A stretch of DNA of 64,000 bases from Pseudomonas alkylphenolica (GCF_016009175.1 NZ_JADUCM010000001.1:434001-498000), one strand, 5' to 3'; counted from the first letter of the stretch, positions 42,515 through 52,234 are shown. The notes: generated by a model from the letters alone, not told the origin. Made by a program: numbers and translations.

Positions 42515-44167
42515 TCAATTGCGCGAAGGTTTCAATGCGTCGGCCGGTGCATCCTTGGGTCTGCCACGCAACAGGGATTCAGGGTTGCGGCCCAGGTAGT
42601 CAGCCAGCTCGCGCAGCGAACGCGACATGCGCCCAAGTTCGTCCAGGGTCTGGGTCAGCTGTTCGCGTTGCGGTGAATCGTCGGCCAGGGTCGAGTTGGC
42701 GCTCTGCAGGGTCTTGCTGACCTCCAGCAAGGTGCCCTGTACGCCAGGCAAGGTGTTCTTGTTGAACTGTTTCAGGCTGCTGTGCAACTCCACCAGGTTG
42801 GCATCGAGGTTGTTGGCGATGCGCTCGATGGGCAGGCGGTTGATCTTTTCGACCATGGCCTGGAACTGCTCCTGCAATTGCTCGAGGCTACCCGGAATGG
42901 TCGGAATGCTGATCGGGCGTGCAGTGGGATCGAAGACCACTTTCGGTGCCTTCGGCTCGAAGTCCAGGGCGATGTACAGCTGCCCGGTGAGCAAATTGCC
43001 GCTGCGCGCCGGGGCGCGCAGGCCGTGGGCGATAAAGGTGCCGAGCAGTTGCGCGGCGTTTCGTTCGTCGTCCGGATCGTGCTTGAGTTCCTTGAGCATT
43101 TTGGTATGCGCCTGGCCAAGGCGCTGCGGGTAAATCACGATGCCGACATTGACCGGGAAGCTGCGGGTGGTTGCATCGAAGTCCAGGTTGACCGATACCA
43201 CCTGACCGATCTCCACGCCCAGAAACTCCACCGGGGCGCCGGTTTTCAAACCCCGCAGCGCCTGGTCGAAGCGCAGTGCCAGGTATTGTGCCTTGCCTTT
43301 TGGCGGGGCGAGGGCGGTTTGCTCGTCGTCAAACAGCTCGAACACTTTGTCTTCGGCGGCGGCCTGGTCATCCGGGTTGTACTGCGGGGCGCGGAAGGCA
43401 ATACCACCCACCAGCAGTGACGACAGCGACTCGGTGTGCACGGCAAAGCCGTTGGCACCGGCTTCGATGTCAACGCCGCTGGCATTCCAGAAGCGGGTGT
43501 TGTCGGTGATGAAGGCATCGTAGGGCGCGTGGACGAAAATTTCGATATCCACGCTTTTGCCATCTTTGGCCAACTGGTACGACACAACCTGACCGACCGA
43601 AATCTTGCGATAGGACACCGACGAACCGACTCCCAGCGAGCCCAGGTCGGTGGTGTGCAGGGTGAAACGCCGACCGGGCTCGCCATAGGTGATAGGTGGT
43701 GGCGTCTCCAGTGCGGTAAACACCTTCGCACGCTTTTTCGACTGCCCGGCGTCGGCACCGATGAAGTCGCCGGAGAGCAGGGTATCGATACCGGAAATAC
43801 CGCCTGCGCCGATGCGCGCACTGACCACCCAGAACGAGGAGTCCTCGGCGGCGAAGTTCTCCGCCTGCTTGGACAGCTTCACGGTCGCGGTCACGCTTTT
43901 CTGGTCCGGGCTCAGGTCTACCGTGGTCACGTGGCCAATGACTACGTTGCGGTACTTGACCTCGGTTTTGTTGGCAGTCAGGCCCTGGCCGGTCTTGAAG
44001 GTGATCTGGATGGTCGGGCCCTGCTGCAACCAGTTGTGCACGACCAGCGATATACCCACCAGCACGGCCACGATCGGTACGATCCAGACCATCGAAATGC
44101 TGAAACGCCGGGTTTTAACCGTTTTCGGCGCTGGCACTGGCGGCTCCTCAGTGACTGCTGACTTCAT
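42515..44167 (-). CDS. pqiB: PqiB, MCE-domain lipid transport protein
   Basis: A 550-residue protein. One N-terminal membrane helix (about 25-45, MVWIVPIVAVLVGISLVV) is followed by three MCE/MlaD domains (about 50-140, 160-260 and 285-400; each with G-L..G..V.Y/F pattern such as TGQGLTANKTEVKYRNVVIG and RFTLHTTDLGSLGVGSSVSYR) and a long C-terminal helical needle (about 430-530). PqiB hexamers form a tunnel across the periplasm. Its start overlaps the end of the upstream pqiA half by 20 bases. Confidence 0.94.
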   Translation of the reverse strand: MKSAVTEEPPVPAPKTVKTRRFSISMVWIVPIVAVLVGISLVVHNWLQQGPTIQITFKTGQGLTANKTEVKYRNVVIGHVTTVDLSPDQKSVTATVKLSKQAENFAAEDSSFWVVSARIGAGGISGIDTLLSGDFIGADAGQSKKRAKVFTALETPPPITYGEPGRRFTLHTTDLGSLGVGSSVSYRKISVGQVVSYQLAKDGKSVDIEIFVHAPYDAFITDNTRFWNASGVDIEAGANGFAVHTESLSSLLVGGIAFRAPQYNPDDQAAAEDKVFELFDDEQTALAPPKGKAQYLALRFDQALRGLKTGAPVEFLGVEIGQVVSVNLDFDATTRSFPVNVGIVIYPQRLGQAHTKMLKELKHDPDDERNAAQLLGTFIAHGLRAPARSGNLLTGQLYIALDFEPKAPKVVFDPTARPISIPTIPGSLEQLQEQFQAMVEKINRLPIERIANNLDANLVELHSSLKQFNKNTLPGVQGTLLEVSKTLQSANSTLADDSPQREQLTQTLDELGRMSRSLRELADYLGRNPESLLRGRPKDAPADALKPSRN

Positions 44168-44792
44168 CCGTGTGCTCCTTGGGTGGGCGGGTTTCCCAGA
44201 TCATCCGGGGATCAAAACTCATCGCGGCGAGCATGGTGAACACCACCACCAGGCCGAAAAACAGAATGCCCGGGCGCGGTTCGATATCGCCCAAAGCCTG
44301 AAACTTGACCAGGGCGGCGACCAGCGCCACCACCAGTACATCGAGCATCGACCAGTAACCGATCAGTTCGACAAAGCGGTAGAGCTTGGAGCGCTCTCGC
44401 TGCGCCCAGGTGCTGCCACGCTGCACCGTAATCAGTAACAGGCCGAGGGCGACGAACTTGGTCGCGGGCACGGCGATACTGGCGATGAAGATGATCAGGG
44501 CAATGTCCCAGGCACCGTGGGAGGCGAACTCGATAACCCCGCTCATGATCGTGCTGTCTTCGCCTTCGCCGAGCATCTGGGTATTCATCACCGGCAGTAC
44601 GTTGGCCGGTATGTAGAACACCAGCGCCGCAATCAGGTAGGCCCAGGTACGGGTCAGCGAATTGGGTTTGCGCTCGTGCAGCGGGGCGCCGCAACGGTCG
44701 CATTCATGCAGTGCCTGGCTGGCGTCACAGGCCTTGCCACAGGTATGGCAAAGCACCAGGTTGAGTTGCGAAGCTTCTACCAGGTCGGTCAT
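44148..44792 (-). CDS. pqiA: PqiA C-terminal half as a separate gene
   Basis: A 214-residue protein corresponding to the second half of one-piece PqiA. An N-terminal zinc-ribbon-like CHTCGKACDA...CDRCGAPL (residues 15-40) is followed by four membrane helices with the family segment NVLPVMNTQMLGEGEDSTIMSGVI and YWSMLDVLVVALVAALVKF. It starts with an ATGA overlap with the first half, so both halves are coupled. It is an inner-membrane component of the Pqi system. Confidence 0.9.
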   Translation of the reverse strand: MTDLVEASQLNLVLCHTCGKACDASQALHECDRCGAPLHERKPNSLTRTWAYLIAALVFYIPANVLPVMNTQMLGEGEDSTIMSGVIEFASHGAWDIALIIFIASIAVPATKFVALGLLLITVQRGSTWAQRERSKLYRFVELIGYWSMLDVLVVALVAALVKFQALGDIEPRPGILFFGLVVVFTMLAAMSFDPRMIWETRPPKEHTDEVSSH

Positions 44793-45388
44793 GGCAAGGC
44801 GTCCCAGAGTTCACGAATATCGCGACCGGCAATGCGGATCATCAACAGGCTCAGAATCGCCAGGGCAAACAGGCCGATGCCCGGCAGCACATCGAGCAGG
44901 CCGGCCAGCTTGAACACCGCAACCATAGCGCCCAGCAGGCAGACTTCCAGCATGCTCCACGGGCGCAGCGACTCCAGCCAGCGCATGAAGGTGATAAACC
45001 CCGGTGAGCGCCTTCCGGCCAGGGCAAAACCCAGCACCCAGATGAGAATCACCAGCTGGAACACCGGGGCGATGATGATCGAGATGGCCGCAACCAGGGC
45101 GATAAAGGTGATCGGCCCATCGGCCAGTGCAAGCACAGAGTCCCAGAGCGTGGCGCTGTTCGACAGGCCCTTGAGGCTGATGCTCATCACCGGGTAGAAG
45201 TTGGCCATCAGCCACAGCACCCCGGCGGTGATGCTCAGGGCCAGGCGTTGCTGCAGGGTCATGCCGTTATAACGCTGCAGCACCGCGCCGCAGCGTTGGC
45301 AAAGTGCTTTCTGGTGTTTTTTCAGTGGGACCTTGTGATACACGCAGTCGCAATGTTCGCAAATGATCAACTGGTCGGTATCCAGCAT
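44789..45388 (-). CDS. pqiA: PqiA N-terminal half as a separate gene
   Basis: A 199-residue protein matching the first half of PqiA: zinc-ribbon CEHCDCVYHKV...CQRCGAVL (residues 10-40), then four membrane helices including NFYPVMSISLKGLSNSATLWDSVLAL and SLRPWSMLEVCLLGAMVAVFKL. The start at 45388 (MLDTDQLIICEHC) is preferred to a far upstream one. It is the first gene of the pqi operon in order A1-A2-B-C-permease. Paraquat-inducible systems are usually SoxRS or RpoS controlled; no site was identified. Confidence 0.9.
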   Translation of the reverse strand: MLDTDQLIICEHCDCVYHKVPLKKHQKALCQRCGAVLQRYNGMTLQQRLALSITAGVLWLMANFYPVMSISLKGLSNSATLWDSVLALADGPITFIALVAAISIIIAPVFQLVILIWVLGFALAGRRSPGFITFMRWLESLRPWSMLEVCLLGAMVAVFKLAGLLDVLPGIGLFALAILSLLMIRIAGRDIRELWDALP

Positions 45389-45593
45389 AGGGCGCGCTCT
45401 AACTGCGGGCGGGGACAAGCTCAATATAGACGGCGCCTGAGCAAGTTCACGGATTTTTCCGTTGTGAGTGATGCGCGGAGTACAAATGTACTCTTTGCGG
45501 TCATTACACATGCCGATACGATTGCTGGAGCGACTACAAGGTAGCAGGGCTAATCTTTTTCTTTCGCCCACTCACTTGCCGAGGAGTACTGGC

Positions 45594-46514
45594 ATGCCTA
45601 CCCGTCGCGATTTTCTCGCTGCCAGTGCCACCCTGGTTGCCGGACTGGGTTGCCTCAATCTGCCGGGCACGGCATTGGCTCAGACCAGCACTGGCCTGCT
45701 GAAACGCAAGATTCCCGCCAGTGGTGAGTCACTGACGGTGATTGGCGCTGGTACTTCCGGAAGCTTTGAAGTCGAACCCGGTTCTGCGCAATACCAGCAG
45801 CTCAAACAGGTCCTCAAGGTGTTTTTCGACGGCGGCGGTCAAGTGATCGATACCTCGCCCAACTACGGCGGCGCAGACGCCATCCTTGGCCAGTTGCTGG
45901 AAGAGGGGGGATGGCGCGGCAGTACCTTCCTGGCGACCAAGATCGCCGCCGACAGCCGCGCCGCTGCCCAGGCGCAATGGGCTGGCACCTTGCGCAGCCT
46001 GCGCACCGACAAGGTCGACCTGCTGCAGGTCCACAACCTGCGCGACTGGCAGCACCAGTTGCCCTACGCCCGCGAGCTCAAGGCCCAGGGCCTGACCCGC
46101 TATGTTGGCGTGACTCACTATGTCGACAGCGGCCTGGATGAACTGGAACGCATCCTGCGCAGTGAGGCGCTGGATTTCATCCAGATTCATTACTCGGTCA
46201 ATTCGCCCGCTGCAGCCCGAACCGTCCTGCCATTGGCCCACGACAAGGGCGTGGCAGTGCTGATCAATCGCGCCTTTGATGACGGCAGGCTGTTCGCCAG
46301 GGTCAAGGACCAGGCCCTGCCGGCCTGGGCAAGTGAAGCGGGCATCAGCAGCTGGGCGCAGTTGTTCCTCAAATTCGCCATCAGTCATCCGGCGGTTACC
46401 GCGGTGATCCCGGCCACCAGCCGCCCCGACCGCCAGCTCGACCAGCTCAAGGCCGGTAGCGGGCCGTTGCTGAGCGATGCCCAGCGCGATCAACTGATCA
46501 AACAGTTCGCCTGA
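45594..46514 (+). CDS. Tat-exported aldo/keto reductase
   Basis: A 306-residue aldo/keto reductase with a twin-arginine signal (PTRRDFLAASATLVAGLGCLNLPG, cleaved after ALA near residue 30). Barrel motifs are VIDTSPNYGGADAILGQLL (catalytic Asp/Tyr), FLATKIA (catalytic Lys), DLLQVHNL (His) and the late ISHPAVTAVIPATSRPDQLDQL-like region. Start at 45594, 12 bases after GAGGAG. Periplasmic AKRs are uncommon. It lies 6 bases before the NTT-like carrier gene, so the two are probably co-transcribed. Confidence 0.9.
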   Translation: MPTRRDFLAASATLVAGLGCLNLPGTALAQTSTGLLKRKIPASGESLTVIGAGTSGSFEVEPGSAQYQQLKQVLKVFFDGGGQVIDTSPNYGGADAILGQLLEEGGWRGSTFLATKIAADSRAAAQAQWAGTLRSLRTDKVDLLQVHNLRDWQHQLPYARELKAQGLTRYVGVTHYVDSGLDELERILRSEALDFIQIHYSVNSPAAARTVLPLAHDKGVAVLINRAFDDGRLFARVKDQALPAWASEAGISSWAQLFLKFAISHPAVTAVIPATSRPDRQLDQLKAGSGPLLSDAQRDQLIKQFA

Positions 46515-46520
46515 GCCGTC

Positions 46521-47819
46521 ATGGGCAGCCCGGGCGCGCGCTTGTTCAACGTCCGAGACGGTGAAGCGCCGATTGTCGTTGCGGGGCTGACCTTGTTCTT
46601 TTTGCTGTTTGCGGGCTACTTCATGTTGCGCCCGGTGCGCGAGACCATGGGGGTGGCGGGTGGTGTCGAGAACCTGCAATGGCTGTTCACGGGCACCTTC
46701 GTCCTGACCCTGGTCGCGCTTCCGCTGTTCGGCTGGCTGGCGTCCAGCGTACAACGTCGGCGCATCCTGCCGTGGACCTACGGATTTCTCGCCAGCAACC
46801 TGCTGGTATTTGCCGCGCTGTTTACCCTGCAACCCGACAACCTGTGGAGTGCGCGTGCGTTCTACATCTGGTTGTCGATGTTCAATTTGCTGACCATTTC
46901 CCTGGCCTGGAGCGTGCTCGCCGATGTGTTGTCCAGCGAACAAGCCAAACGGCTGTTCGGCCTGCTGGCAGGCGGCGCCAGTTTCGGCGGGCTGCTCGGG
47001 CCCTTGCTGGGGACTGCACTGGTCGGGGTGATCGGCCATGGCGGGCTGGTGTTGCTGGCCACCGCCTGCCTCATCGGCAGCATCGCCGCAGCGGTGTACC
47101 TGCAGCGTTTTCGGGACCGTCACCCACTCCCGGCAGACGTCGAACTACCGCGGTCGCGGCCGCTGGGCGGCAATCCCTTTGCCGGGGCCAGCGAGGTGTT
47201 CCGCTCGCCCTATCTGCTGGCCATTGCCGTGTTCGTGGTGCTGCTGGCCAGTGTCAGCACATTCCTGTATTTCGAGCAGGCACGCTTGGTGGCGGTGCAT
47301 TTCACCAGCCGGACCGAACAGACCCAGGTGTTCGGCCTGATCGACAGCCTGGTGCAGTTGCTGTCGATCCTCACCCAGGTGTTCGTCACCGGCCATCTGG
47401 CGCGCAAGCTCGGGGTTGGCGTATTGCTGGTGGCGGTGCCACTGGTGATGGTGGTGGGCTTTGTCTGGCTGGCGCTGGCACCGGTGTTTGCCGTGTTTGT
47501 GCTGGTGATGGTGGTGCGCCGGGTGGGTGAATACGCGCTGGTGCGGCCTGGCCGGGAAATGCTCTACACCGTGGTGGCGCCGGAGCAGAAGTACAAGGCC
47601 AAGAACTTCACCGATACCGTGGTCTACCGTGGCGGCGATGCGCTGAGCGGGTGGGTCAAGCGTGGACTGGACCTGGTGGCGGATCACCCGGCCCTGGCGA
47701 TGATGATGGGGGCCGTCATCGCACTGGTATGGGCGCTCACCGGGCTGTGGTTGGGGCGCGAGCAACGCAGTCGCGAAGGCGCTGAACAGCAAGGCGCCTC
47801 CAGTGATCAACAACCCTGA
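46521..47819 (+). CDS. MFS/NTT-like carrier (annotated family: NTP/NTP exchange transporter)
   Basis: A 432-residue inner-membrane carrier with about twelve helices. The N-terminal segment GLTLFFLLFAGYFMLRPVRETMGVAGGVENLQWLFTGTF has the YYxLRPVRD-like motif shared with bacterial and plastid ATP/ADP translocases. A later RRVGEYALVRPGREMLYTVV and KYKAKNFTDTVVYRGGDALSGWV are also typical of the branch. Free-living bacteria use these proteins for an unknown substrate, so nucleotide transport is not assumed. Confidence 0.85.
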   Translation: MGSPGARLFNVRDGEAPIVVAGLTLFFLLFAGYFMLRPVRETMGVAGGVENLQWLFTGTFVLTLVALPLFGWLASSVQRRRILPWTYGFLASNLLVFAALFTLQPDNLWSARAFYIWLSMFNLLTISLAWSVLADVLSSEQAKRLFGLLAGGASFGGLLGPLLGTALVGVIGHGGLVLLATACLIGSIAAAVYLQRFRDRHPLPADVELPRSRPLGGNPFAGASEVFRSPYLLAIAVFVVLLASVSTFLYFEQARLVAVHFTSRTEQTQVFGLIDSLVQLLSILTQVFVTGHLARKLGVGVLLVAVPLVMVVGFVWLALAPVFAVFVLVMVVRRVGEYALVRPGREMLYTVVAPEQKYKAKNFTDTVVYRGGDALSGWVKRGLDLVADHPALAMMMGAVIALVWALTGLWLGREQRSREGAEQQGASSDQQP

Positions 47820-47831
47820 TGAACCGGCCGG

Positions 47832-48719
47832 TCAAGGCAGGGCATACACCTTGAACGTGCGCTTGATCGCCTTGGTAGTGCCGCCCAGGTACGTGCCATA
47901 TGCCTGCTCGATCTCACCGGAGCGGTAGGCCTGGCTGATCACCGTATCGACCAGCAGGCGAAAGTCCTCATCACCCCGCGAAAGCACCATCGACACCGGC
48001 GCGGATTCATAAATGCGCTCGACCAGCATCAGGCTGTCCAGCTCGGCATGCCGGGCCAGCAGGTTCTTGAGCAGCATGCGCTCGGAGAAAAAGGCATCGG
48101 CATTGCCTTGGGCAACGGCGGCCAGGCCTGCTTCGTTATCGGGCACGGTAATCACTTTGGCAATAACCCCGAGCGTTTGCAGTTGCTGGCGAACCCATTG
48201 CTCGGTGACGCCGCCGGCAACCACCGCAAAGGTCTGGTTGGTCAGGCCACGGTTTACCGTCGCGCGCCAGGTCGGGCCGTCGTTGGCCGGCTTGCCGTTG
48301 AGTACGTTGAGCAAAGGCGCTGGGGCATCCTTGCGCACAACCGCCGTTACGCCTGCGGTGTAGACCGGGATGGAGAAGCTGACTGCCTTGCGCCGTTCAA
48401 GGCTTTGCACGGTGGGGGTGCAGAGCAGGTCGACACGCCCGGAACGCACGGCCTCGATCTCGTCCGCCAGGGTGACGGCCTGGTAACGTACCTGCAAGGT
48501 AGGCAGTGCCAGTGTGCTTTTCACCTGTCCGGCCACCTTCTGGCACAGGTCGATGGCGTAGCCACGGGGCTGGTCGCCGTCTTGTGTGCTGAACGGTGCG
48601 AAGTCGGCGAGGTAACCCAGGGTCAAGGTGTTGTGGGTGCGGATGTGCTCCAGTGAGCTTGCCTGGGCCAGGATCGGCAGCAGGGCAAGCAGACAGGCAA
48701 AACGGCGACGGGTCGTCAT
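47832..48719 (-). CDS. Orphan amino-acid-type solute-binding protein (SBP family 3)
   Basis: A 295-residue periplasmic binding protein. Signal peptide 1-20 (MTTRRRFACLLALLPILAQA), then LTLGYLADFAPFSTQDGDQPRGYAIDLCQKVAGQV and VRYQAVTLADEIEAVRSGRVDLLCTPTVQSLERRKAVSF, the family 3 signature region. The TTRRRF could resemble a Tat signal but lacks the consensus Ser. The start at 48719 lies behind GGGAG; an 18-base longer one is possible. There is no permease or ATPase nearby. It follows the potE-like gene on the same strand. Confidence 0.85.
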   Translation of the reverse strand: MTTRRRFACLLALLPILAQASSLEHIRTHNTLTLGYLADFAPFSTQDGDQPRGYAIDLCQKVAGQVKSTLALPTLQVRYQAVTLADEIEAVRSGRVDLLCTPTVQSLERRKAVSFSIPVYTAGVTAVVRKDAPAPLLNVLNGKPANDGPTWRATVNRGLTNQTFAVVAGGVTEQWVRQQLQTLGVIAKVITVPDNEAGLAAVAQGNADAFFSERMLLKNLLARHAELDSLMLVERIYESAPVSMVLSRGDEDFRLLVDTVISQAYRSGEIEQAYGTYLGGTTKAIKRTFKVYALP

Positions 48720-48733
48720 TCCTTGTACTCCCT

Positions 48734-50071
48734 TCACGGTAGTTCGGCACGTTCAACTGCCGCCTGCTGGACGATAAAGCGTTTGGCCAGGAACCCGTAC
48801 AGCAAATACCCGAAGGCCAGCACCAGCGCCCCCCCGAGTACCGCCTCCATCCCGCAGGCGTACAGGGCGTACAGCGAGTAACCCACCGCCACCAGCAGCA
48901 CCAGCGTATTGCGGCTGTACACCGCCGGGCTGACCCTGGCCTTGTGCATGATCGGCAGCAGGCCGGTCAGGGCGGTGACGTAAGGAATCAGGTTGGTGAC
49001 CGCTGCCAGGCTTACCAGCTTGCCGAACTGGGCGCTGGCATTGGGCGAAATGGTCGACAGCGCCATGGCCGTTTGCAAGACGCCACACACCAGCATGCCG
49101 AGGATCGGTGCATTGCGCGCGCTGACCCGCGAGAACAACTTGGGAAACAGGCCTTGGTCGGCGGTCATCTTCGCTGTTTGTGCCAGGGTGAACTGCCAGC
49201 CCAGCAGCGAGCCGACGCAGGCCATGACCGCCAGCACCATGATGATGTTGCCCACTACCGGATTGAACATTTTCGCGTAGACCAGCGCGAAGGGCGCCGA
49301 CGCGTTAGCCAGTTCCAGATTGGGCACAATGCCCTGGATCACCGTGGTTGAGAGCACATACACCACCGCCGCCCCGAGGGTGCCGAACAGGCAGGCCAGG
49401 GGTACGTTGCGCTTGGGGTTTTCCACGGCATCAAAAGCCTGGGCGGCGGATTCCATGCCCAGGAACGCCCAGAGTGTCAACGGAATGGTCTTGCCGATGG
49501 CCTCCCAGATCGGCAGGTCGTTGGGGTTCCACGCCTGGGTGAACACCCCGCGGTCAAACCAGAACCAGCCAATCACACTTAGCCCGGCCACCGGAATGAT
49601 CACCCCCCAGACGGTGATCGCACCGATCCGGCCGGTGATGTTCGGCCCGCCGAAGTTGGCAAAGATGGTCAGCCAGATCAGCCCCACCGTGCCGACGCAC
49701 AACGCGATGGCGCCGCTGCCGAGCCAGGGAAAAAATGCCGTCATGTAGCCGACCGCCGAGATCGCTACGGCGACGTTGGCGATGGCCAGGGAAAGGAAAT
49801 ACAGGTACGAGCACAAAAAGAACCCCGACTTGGCGTGGGCCTCCTCGGTATAGGCCGACAAACCGCCAGAGCGGCTGCAGAACACCCCGCACTGGGTAAA
49901 GCTGTAGGCGATGGCCATTGAACCGATGGCGGTCACTACCCAGGACAGCAACGATACGGCTCCCAGCTGCGCCATGCTGGTGGGCAGCATGATGATCCCC
50001 GACCCCATCATGTTCACGGTCACCAGTGTGGTGAGCCCGACGAGGGTCATTTTCTTTCCGGTGCCGGCCAT
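48734..50071 (-). CDS. potE: Putrescine transporter / putrescine-ornithine antiporter
   Basis: A 445-residue APC-family permease with twelve predicted helices, very close to E. coli PotE through its length. Segments include TLVTVNMMGSGIIMLPTSMAQLG, SYLYFLSLAIANVAVAISAVGY, ANFGGPNITGRIGAITVWGVIIPV, LWAFLGMESAAQAFDAVENPKRNVP and GSLLGWQFTLAQTAKM. It exchanges putrescine and ornithine, or imports putrescine, across the inner membrane. No ornithine decarboxylase gene is adjacent, unlike the enterobacterial speF-potE pair. Confidence 0.92.
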   Translation of the reverse strand: MAGTGKKMTLVGLTTLVTVNMMGSGIIMLPTSMAQLGAVSLLSWVVTAIGSMAIAYSFTQCGVFCSRSGGLSAYTEEAHAKSGFFLCSYLYFLSLAIANVAVAISAVGYMTAFFPWLGSGAIALCVGTVGLIWLTIFANFGGPNITGRIGAITVWGVIIPVAGLSVIGWFWFDRGVFTQAWNPNDLPIWEAIGKTIPLTLWAFLGMESAAQAFDAVENPKRNVPLACLFGTLGAAVVYVLSTTVIQGIVPNLELANASAPFALVYAKMFNPVVGNIIMVLAVMACVGSLLGWQFTLAQTAKMTADQGLFPKLFSRVSARNAPILGMLVCGVLQTAMALSTISPNASAQFGKLVSLAAVTNLIPYVTALTGLLPIMHKARVSPAVYSRNTLVLLVAVGYSLYALYACGMEAVLGGALVLAFGYLLYGFLAKRFIVQQAAVERAELP

Positions 50072-50231
50072 GGTCGCCCCTGTTGTGTAATGCGTGGCTT
50101 ATTGGGTATAGGCCATTTGTGTGGCAGTAGCAGGGCGGGAAGGGGATAGGCGCTGTTTTTTCAGCAGGGAACTCCTGAAGGTGAGCCGACATCCTATGCG
50201 ATGTAGGGACTCTCTTTCTGGAGGCACCGTT

Positions 50232-50549
50232 ATGCGTCGTTTACTGCTTGTTTCTTCGCTCGTCGTCTGCCTGCCCATCGGCTCGGCCCTGGCCGATGTC
50301 GACGCGGGCGATGTGGCTACTTCCGCCGGGGTTTCGGCCTCGTTGTACTCCACCTTCAAAGATGACAAGCGCATCATTCCCGCACGGGACGATGCGTCGT
50401 CCTTCATCGCCAGCGGTGGCGCCATTCGCGGCGTGTACCTGGAATCGATGATGCAGCGGGTCCGTCAGGAACACCCGGGCCTCAAGGCTTCGGACGAAGA
50501 CATTGCCCGGGCGATCCTGACCCAGGACACACTGGGCAGTGAGCGCTGA
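50232..50549 (+). CDS. DUF2388 small secreted protein
   Basis: A 105-residue protein with a signal peptide (1-21, CLPIGSALA-D) and the DUF2388 domain (VATSAGVSASLYSTFKDDK, IPARDDASSFIASGGAIRG, YLESMMQRVRQ). Such proteins are confined mainly to Pseudomonas and are often misnamed as helicase subunits. Start at 50232 after CTGGAGG. Function unknown. Confidence 0.88.
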   Translation: MRRLLLVSSLVVCLPIGSALADVDAGDVATSAGVSASLYSTFKDDKRIIPARDDASSFIASGGAIRGVYLESMMQRVRQEHPGLKASDEDIARAILTQDTLGSER

Positions 50550-50668
50550 TGCACGCAGGCACTGAAGGCTGCACCGTCGAGCGGCATTCAGGCCGACGCC
50601 CTCGCTGAGCATTACACTGATCCTGGCAGCTAATCCTTCACACGCTGCTCAGGGATCAGGAGGTCATC

Positions 50669-51121
50669 ATGTTCAGGTCAGCGTCACTCAGTCTGTGTGT
50701 TGCGTTGTCGTTGTGCAGTTTTCAGGCGACTGCGCAAACCGTAGTGCCGACAAAAGGCCAGAGTCAGCAGCAAACCCAGGCCGACATCAGCGAGTGCCAG
50801 AACATCGCCAACAGTGCGGCGAGCAGTACCTCGACGCCTTCCGGCGGGCGTATCAAAGGCGCAGCGGTAGGTGCGGCTGCAGGCGCGGCAGGTGCCCAGG
50901 TACGGGGCAATCAGCATGAGGAAATCTACGATCGCGTCGACGACGATGTGAAACAGGACTACCGGCAGAATCGCGCCAAGGAAACGGCGGCTGCCGGTAT
51001 GGTGGTCGGTGGTGCCCATCAGCGCCAGGAACGTCGCCAGCAGCGCAGAACCAACGAGACGAACAGTGCCACGGCTTACACCAGTTGCCTGCAGGGCAAG
51101 GGCTATCAGGTCACGCCCTGA
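50669..51121 (+). CDS. Glycine-zipper (YMGG-like) envelope protein
   Basis: A 150-residue protein. Signal peptide 1-22 (LCSFQATA-QT), a glycine-zipper stretch (about 60-80, GGRIKGAAVGAAAGAAGAQV) and a second AAAGMVVGGAHQRQERRQQRR, with two Cys in the mature part. Probably outer-membrane associated. Start follows AGGAGG. Function unknown. Confidence 0.85.
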   Translation: MFRSASLSLCVALSLCSFQATAQTVVPTKGQSQQQTQADISECQNIANSAASSTSTPSGGRIKGAAVGAAAGAAGAQVRGNQHEEIYDRVDDDVKQDYRQNRAKETAAAGMVVGGAHQRQERRQQRRTNETNSATAYTSCLQGKGYQVTP

Positions 51122-51131
51122 CAGCTTGCCC

Positions 51132-51728
51132 TCACCAGCCTTTTACCCCGTGCATGTCAGGCAGTTTATGGGCGATGCCCTTGTGGCAGTCGATGCAGGT
51201 GGCCTGACCACTGGCCAGTGAAGTCGAGTGCATGGCCGCCGCACGCTTGCTCTGGCGGGTAAAGTCCATGAACTCGAAGTTGTGGCAGTTGCGGCATTCG
51301 CGCGAGTCATTGGCCTTGAGGCGCGCCCATTCGTGTTCGGCCAGTTCGCGGCGCAGGTTGAGGAATTTGTCGCGGGTGTCGATGGTGCCGAAGATCTTGC
51401 CCCAGACCTCCTTGGATGCCTGCATCTTGCGGGCAATCTTGTGGGTCCACTCATGAGGCACGTGGCAGTCCGGGCAGCTGGCGCGCACACCGGAACGGTT
51501 GGTGTAGTGGATGGTGTCCTTGAGTTCGACAAAGACGTTGTCGCGCATTTCATGGCACGACACGCAGAACTTTTCGGTGTTGGTCATTTCCAGCGCGGTG
51601 TTGAAGCCGCCCCAGAACACGATGCCGGCAATGAAACCGCCCAGGGTCAGGAACCCCAGACTGAAATAGACGCTCGGTCGACAGAGGATGCCCCAATATT
51701 CCTTAAGCAGGGCGAACAGAGCTTTCAT
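51132..51728 (-). CDS. napC: NapC tetraheme quinol dehydrogenase
   Basis: A 198-residue NapC/NirT cytochrome. An N-terminal membrane anchor (about 18-38) is followed by four CxxCH heme sites: CVSCH, CPDCH, CRNCH and CIDCH. It takes electrons from menaquinol or ubiquinol and passes them to NapAB in the periplasm. It is the last gene of the napEDABC operon and follows napB by 9 bases. Confidence 0.96.
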   Translation of the reverse strand: MKALFALLKEYWGILCRPSVYFSLGFLTLGGFIAGIVFWGGFNTALEMTNTEKFCVSCHEMRDNVFVELKDTIHYTNRSGVRASCPDCHVPHEWTHKIARKMQASKEVWGKIFGTIDTRDKFLNLRRELAEHEWARLKANDSRECRNCHNFEFMDFTRQSKRAAAMHSTSLASGQATCIDCHKGIAHKLPDMHGVKGW

Positions 51729-51737
51729 GGCGCCTCC

Positions 51738-52223
51738 TCAAGGTTTGGTCGCGGCGTTGGCGTCGTCTTGCAGGATTTTGTCGATGGTCTCGAAGGTATT
51801 GCCCACCAGGGGTTTCACTTCTTTTTGCGGTACATGGCACTGGTTGCAGAAGTAGCGTCGCGGTGAGACTGCCGCCAGGGCCTGGCCATCGCGATCCATG
51901 TAGTGGGTGATACTGATCATCGTCGCCTGGCTGCGGGCACTGTTGGCGCGGCTGTGGCACGAGAGGCACTTGTTGCCGTTCTTGTCGATCTGGTAGCCAC
52001 GGATAGTGTGGGGAATGGTCGGCGGCTGGTCGGGGTAGTTGCGCTCGCGCTTGAGGTCGTTGTTTTCGTCATTGGCCAGCGGCGGGGCCGGCATACTCTG
52101 GGTCAACGTGCCCCCCGGGCGGCGTCCGTCAGGACCGGGGGCATCGAGCGGGTAGTCGACGTCGGCAGCTACGACCAGGCCAACCACAGCAAACAACAGC
52201 AACGGCAAGATTCGAAAAGGCAT
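51738..52223 (-). CDS. napB: NapB diheme cytochrome subunit
   Basis: A 161-residue periplasmic protein with signal peptide (1-20, LFAVVGLVVA-ADV) and two heme sites, CLSCH and CNQCH, plus distal HxM/His ligands (IPHTIRGYQ; TMISITHYMDRDG). It accepts electrons from NapC and donates to NapA. The start at 52223 (MPFRILPLLL) is used; a longer frame adds charged residues in front of the signal. Confidence 0.95.
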   Translation of the reverse strand: MPFRILPLLLFAVVGLVVAADVDYPLDAPGPDGRRPGGTLTQSMPAPPLANDENNDLKRERNYPDQPPTIPHTIRGYQIDKNGNKCLSCHSRANSARSQATMISITHYMDRDGQALAAVSPRRYFCNQCHVPQKEVKPLVGNTFETIDKILQDDANAATKP

Positions 52224-52234
52224 GATGGATCTCC

